Source: Proteus vulgaris
Lineage (GTDB): Bacteria; Pseudomonadota; Gammaproteobacteria; Enterobacterales; Enterobacteriaceae
NCBI GenBank assembly: GCA_901472505.1
Contig: LR590468.1
Span: forward strand, 3,137,501 to 3,201,500
Reading direction: 5' to 3'
DNA: 64,000 bases
The notes beneath the pieces were generated by a model. That model was not told the DNA's origin, made no database searches, and saw only the letters and a program-made list of their open reading frames with translations. Below, in pieces: positions 63,199 through 64,000 of this stretch (positions are counted from its first letter, which is position 1; each line of letters begins with the position of its first letter). The translations under genes were made by a program, and so were the position numbers.

Positions 63199-63701
63199 GC
63201 AATGCCGGTGAAGCCTTGCGCTGTCTTTGCTATCAAATTGATGGGCTGAAAAAAGAGATTAATCAAGGGCAGTTTCGTGTTCGTATCGCAGGTAATGATA
63301 TGACCAAGGAGAGCATTTCTGCGGGATTAAATACACCATTAAGTGAAGGTGATGTTATTACGATTGTTCCTGTCATTGGTGGTGCTAAATCTGGTGGTTG
63401 GCTAGGCATTATTGGTGGAGCGGCGTTAATTGGTGCATCTTTTTTAATACCGGGTGGATTTTTAGCAACAATGACATCGACGGCATTATTTGCTGCTGGT
63501 GTTGGAGTGGCCGCAGCGGGATTGGCAACGATGTTAACCAAAACACCTCCGGCACCGAGCATAGAGGGGCGAAATTCAGAAAGTAACCAATATTTCAGCT
63601 CGTTATCAAATAGAGTCGGGCAAGGCTATCCGGTTCCTATCTGTTATGGCGAGATGGTTGTGGGTTCAAATGTAATATCACAAGGTTTGGAGACTGTTTA
63701 A
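63135..63701 (+). CDS. I: Tail assembly protein I
   Basis: The 188-residue protein has a ubiquitin-like N-terminal part, a Gly/Ala-rich hydrophobic middle (about 95-140) and a C-terminus PVPICYGEMVVGSNVISQGL typical of lambda I. It overlaps K by 64 bases. Confidence 0.88.
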   Translation: MVKLQLAGYLRRFGRRFELEVSNAGEALRCLCYQIDGLKKEINQGQFRVRIAGNDMTKESISAGLNTPLSEGDVITIVPVIGGAKSGGWLGIIGGAALIGASFLIPGGFLATMTSTALFAAGVGVAAAGLATMLTKTPPAPSIEGRNSESNQYFSSLSNRVGQGYPVPICYGEMVVGSNVISQGLETV

Positions 63702-64000
63702 TGGGTAAAGGTGGCGGTGGAGGAAGCACTCCGAGGTTGCTCGATGACAACTTAAAAAACAAACAATTTCTTAATGTCATCGATTTAGTTTCAGAAGGGC
63801 CAATAGAAGGCCCTGTAGGTGGTATGTCAGGTTTTCTATTGAATGGCACTCCTGTTGTAGATGCGGATGGTAATCCAAATATTCATGGTGTTGAGGTTCA
63901 GTGGCGAGCAGGAACGCAAACGCAAGAACCATTAGATGACTTTCCTTTTGTAGAAAAAGAAATTCCTGTCAATGTAGAGGTAAAAAAAAGCACACCAATC
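63701..64000 (+). CDS. J: Host specificity protein J (N-terminal part)
   Basis: ATG 63701 overlaps the I stop (TAATG) and opens MGKGGGGGSTPRLLDDNLKN with VIDLVSEGPIEGPVGG, the conserved start of lambda J tail-tip fibres. About 100 codons are seen before the window ends. The C-terminus, which would bind the receptor, is outside. Confidence 0.93.
   Translation, partial: MGKGGGGGSTPRLLDDNLKNKQFLNVIDLVSEGPIEGPVGGMSGFLLNGTPVVDADGNPNIHGVEVQWRAGTQTQEPLDDFPFVEKEIPVNVEVKKSTPI

Larger units (their letters stand above)
16732..64000. mobile_element. Lambdoid siphovirus-type prophage integrated in flaB (left part)
   Basis: Flagellin similarity ends at 16731 and phage genes occupy everything to the window end in lambdoid order: int, left operon, immunity, replication, nin, Q, lysis, terminase, head, tail. 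The host-phage junction (attL) is near 16720-16746; its core cannot be defined without the right end. No RNA gene marks the site, so the target appears to be the flagellin coding sequence itself. Confidence 0.95.

Overview
The window looks like a Proteus mirabilis-type chromosome (Morganellaceae). It is AT-rich, it has tandem near-identical flagellins (flaA followed by a second copy, flaB), and it keeps the enterobacterial fli gene order. This is inferred from gene content and order only; no database was searched.

Bases 1-16731 are a flagellar locus. A leftward fliF-G-H-I-J-K cluster and a separate leftward fliL-M unit encode the MS ring, switch, export ATPase and hook-length control. fliE runs divergently. 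A short stretch of unrelated rightward genes follows: a GlpM-like membrane protein, small unknowns, an alpha/beta-hydrolase and an elaA acetyltransferase. Then come leftward fliD-S-T (filament cap and chaperones), rightward flaA with a perfect sigma-28 promoter, and the first 114 codons of flaB.

From about 16732 to the end (64000) lies a lambdoid prophage inserted in flaB; its right end is outside the window. Integrase and an excisionase-like gene sit beside flaB. The leftward early operon carries ssb, exo, bet, accessory genes and an N-like antiterminator behind pL/OL. The immunity region is cI, two genes in the rexA/rexB position, and cro. The rightward early operon carries cII, an Rha/KilAC antirepressor, an HNH gene, O with origin iterons, P, a nin region and Q. 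A late promoter with terminators follows, with small accessory genes and an NqrE homologue inserted there. Lysis genes come next (holins, M15 endolysin, Rz/Rz1), then terminase, portal, head genes, tail tube, tape measure and lambda-like tail tip genes M, L, K, I and J. A roughly 4.8-kb accessory island splits the tail cluster. It contains a trypsin-like protease with a SEC-C tail, a second repressor with an Arc-like protein, two antirepressor-like proteins and two small envelope proteins.

Many otherwise intact genes in both host and phage are broken by single-base indels, mostly in short homopolymers. These include fliG, fliF, elaA, bet, ninG, Q and portal. This looks more like sequencing error than real decay, and the affected genes are annotated over their full reconstructed extent.

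The most interesting candidates are the Rex-like pair downstream of cI, the phage-borne NqrE, a tRNA-like fold in the N leader, the second immunity locus inside the tail genes, and the protease-SEC-C gene.
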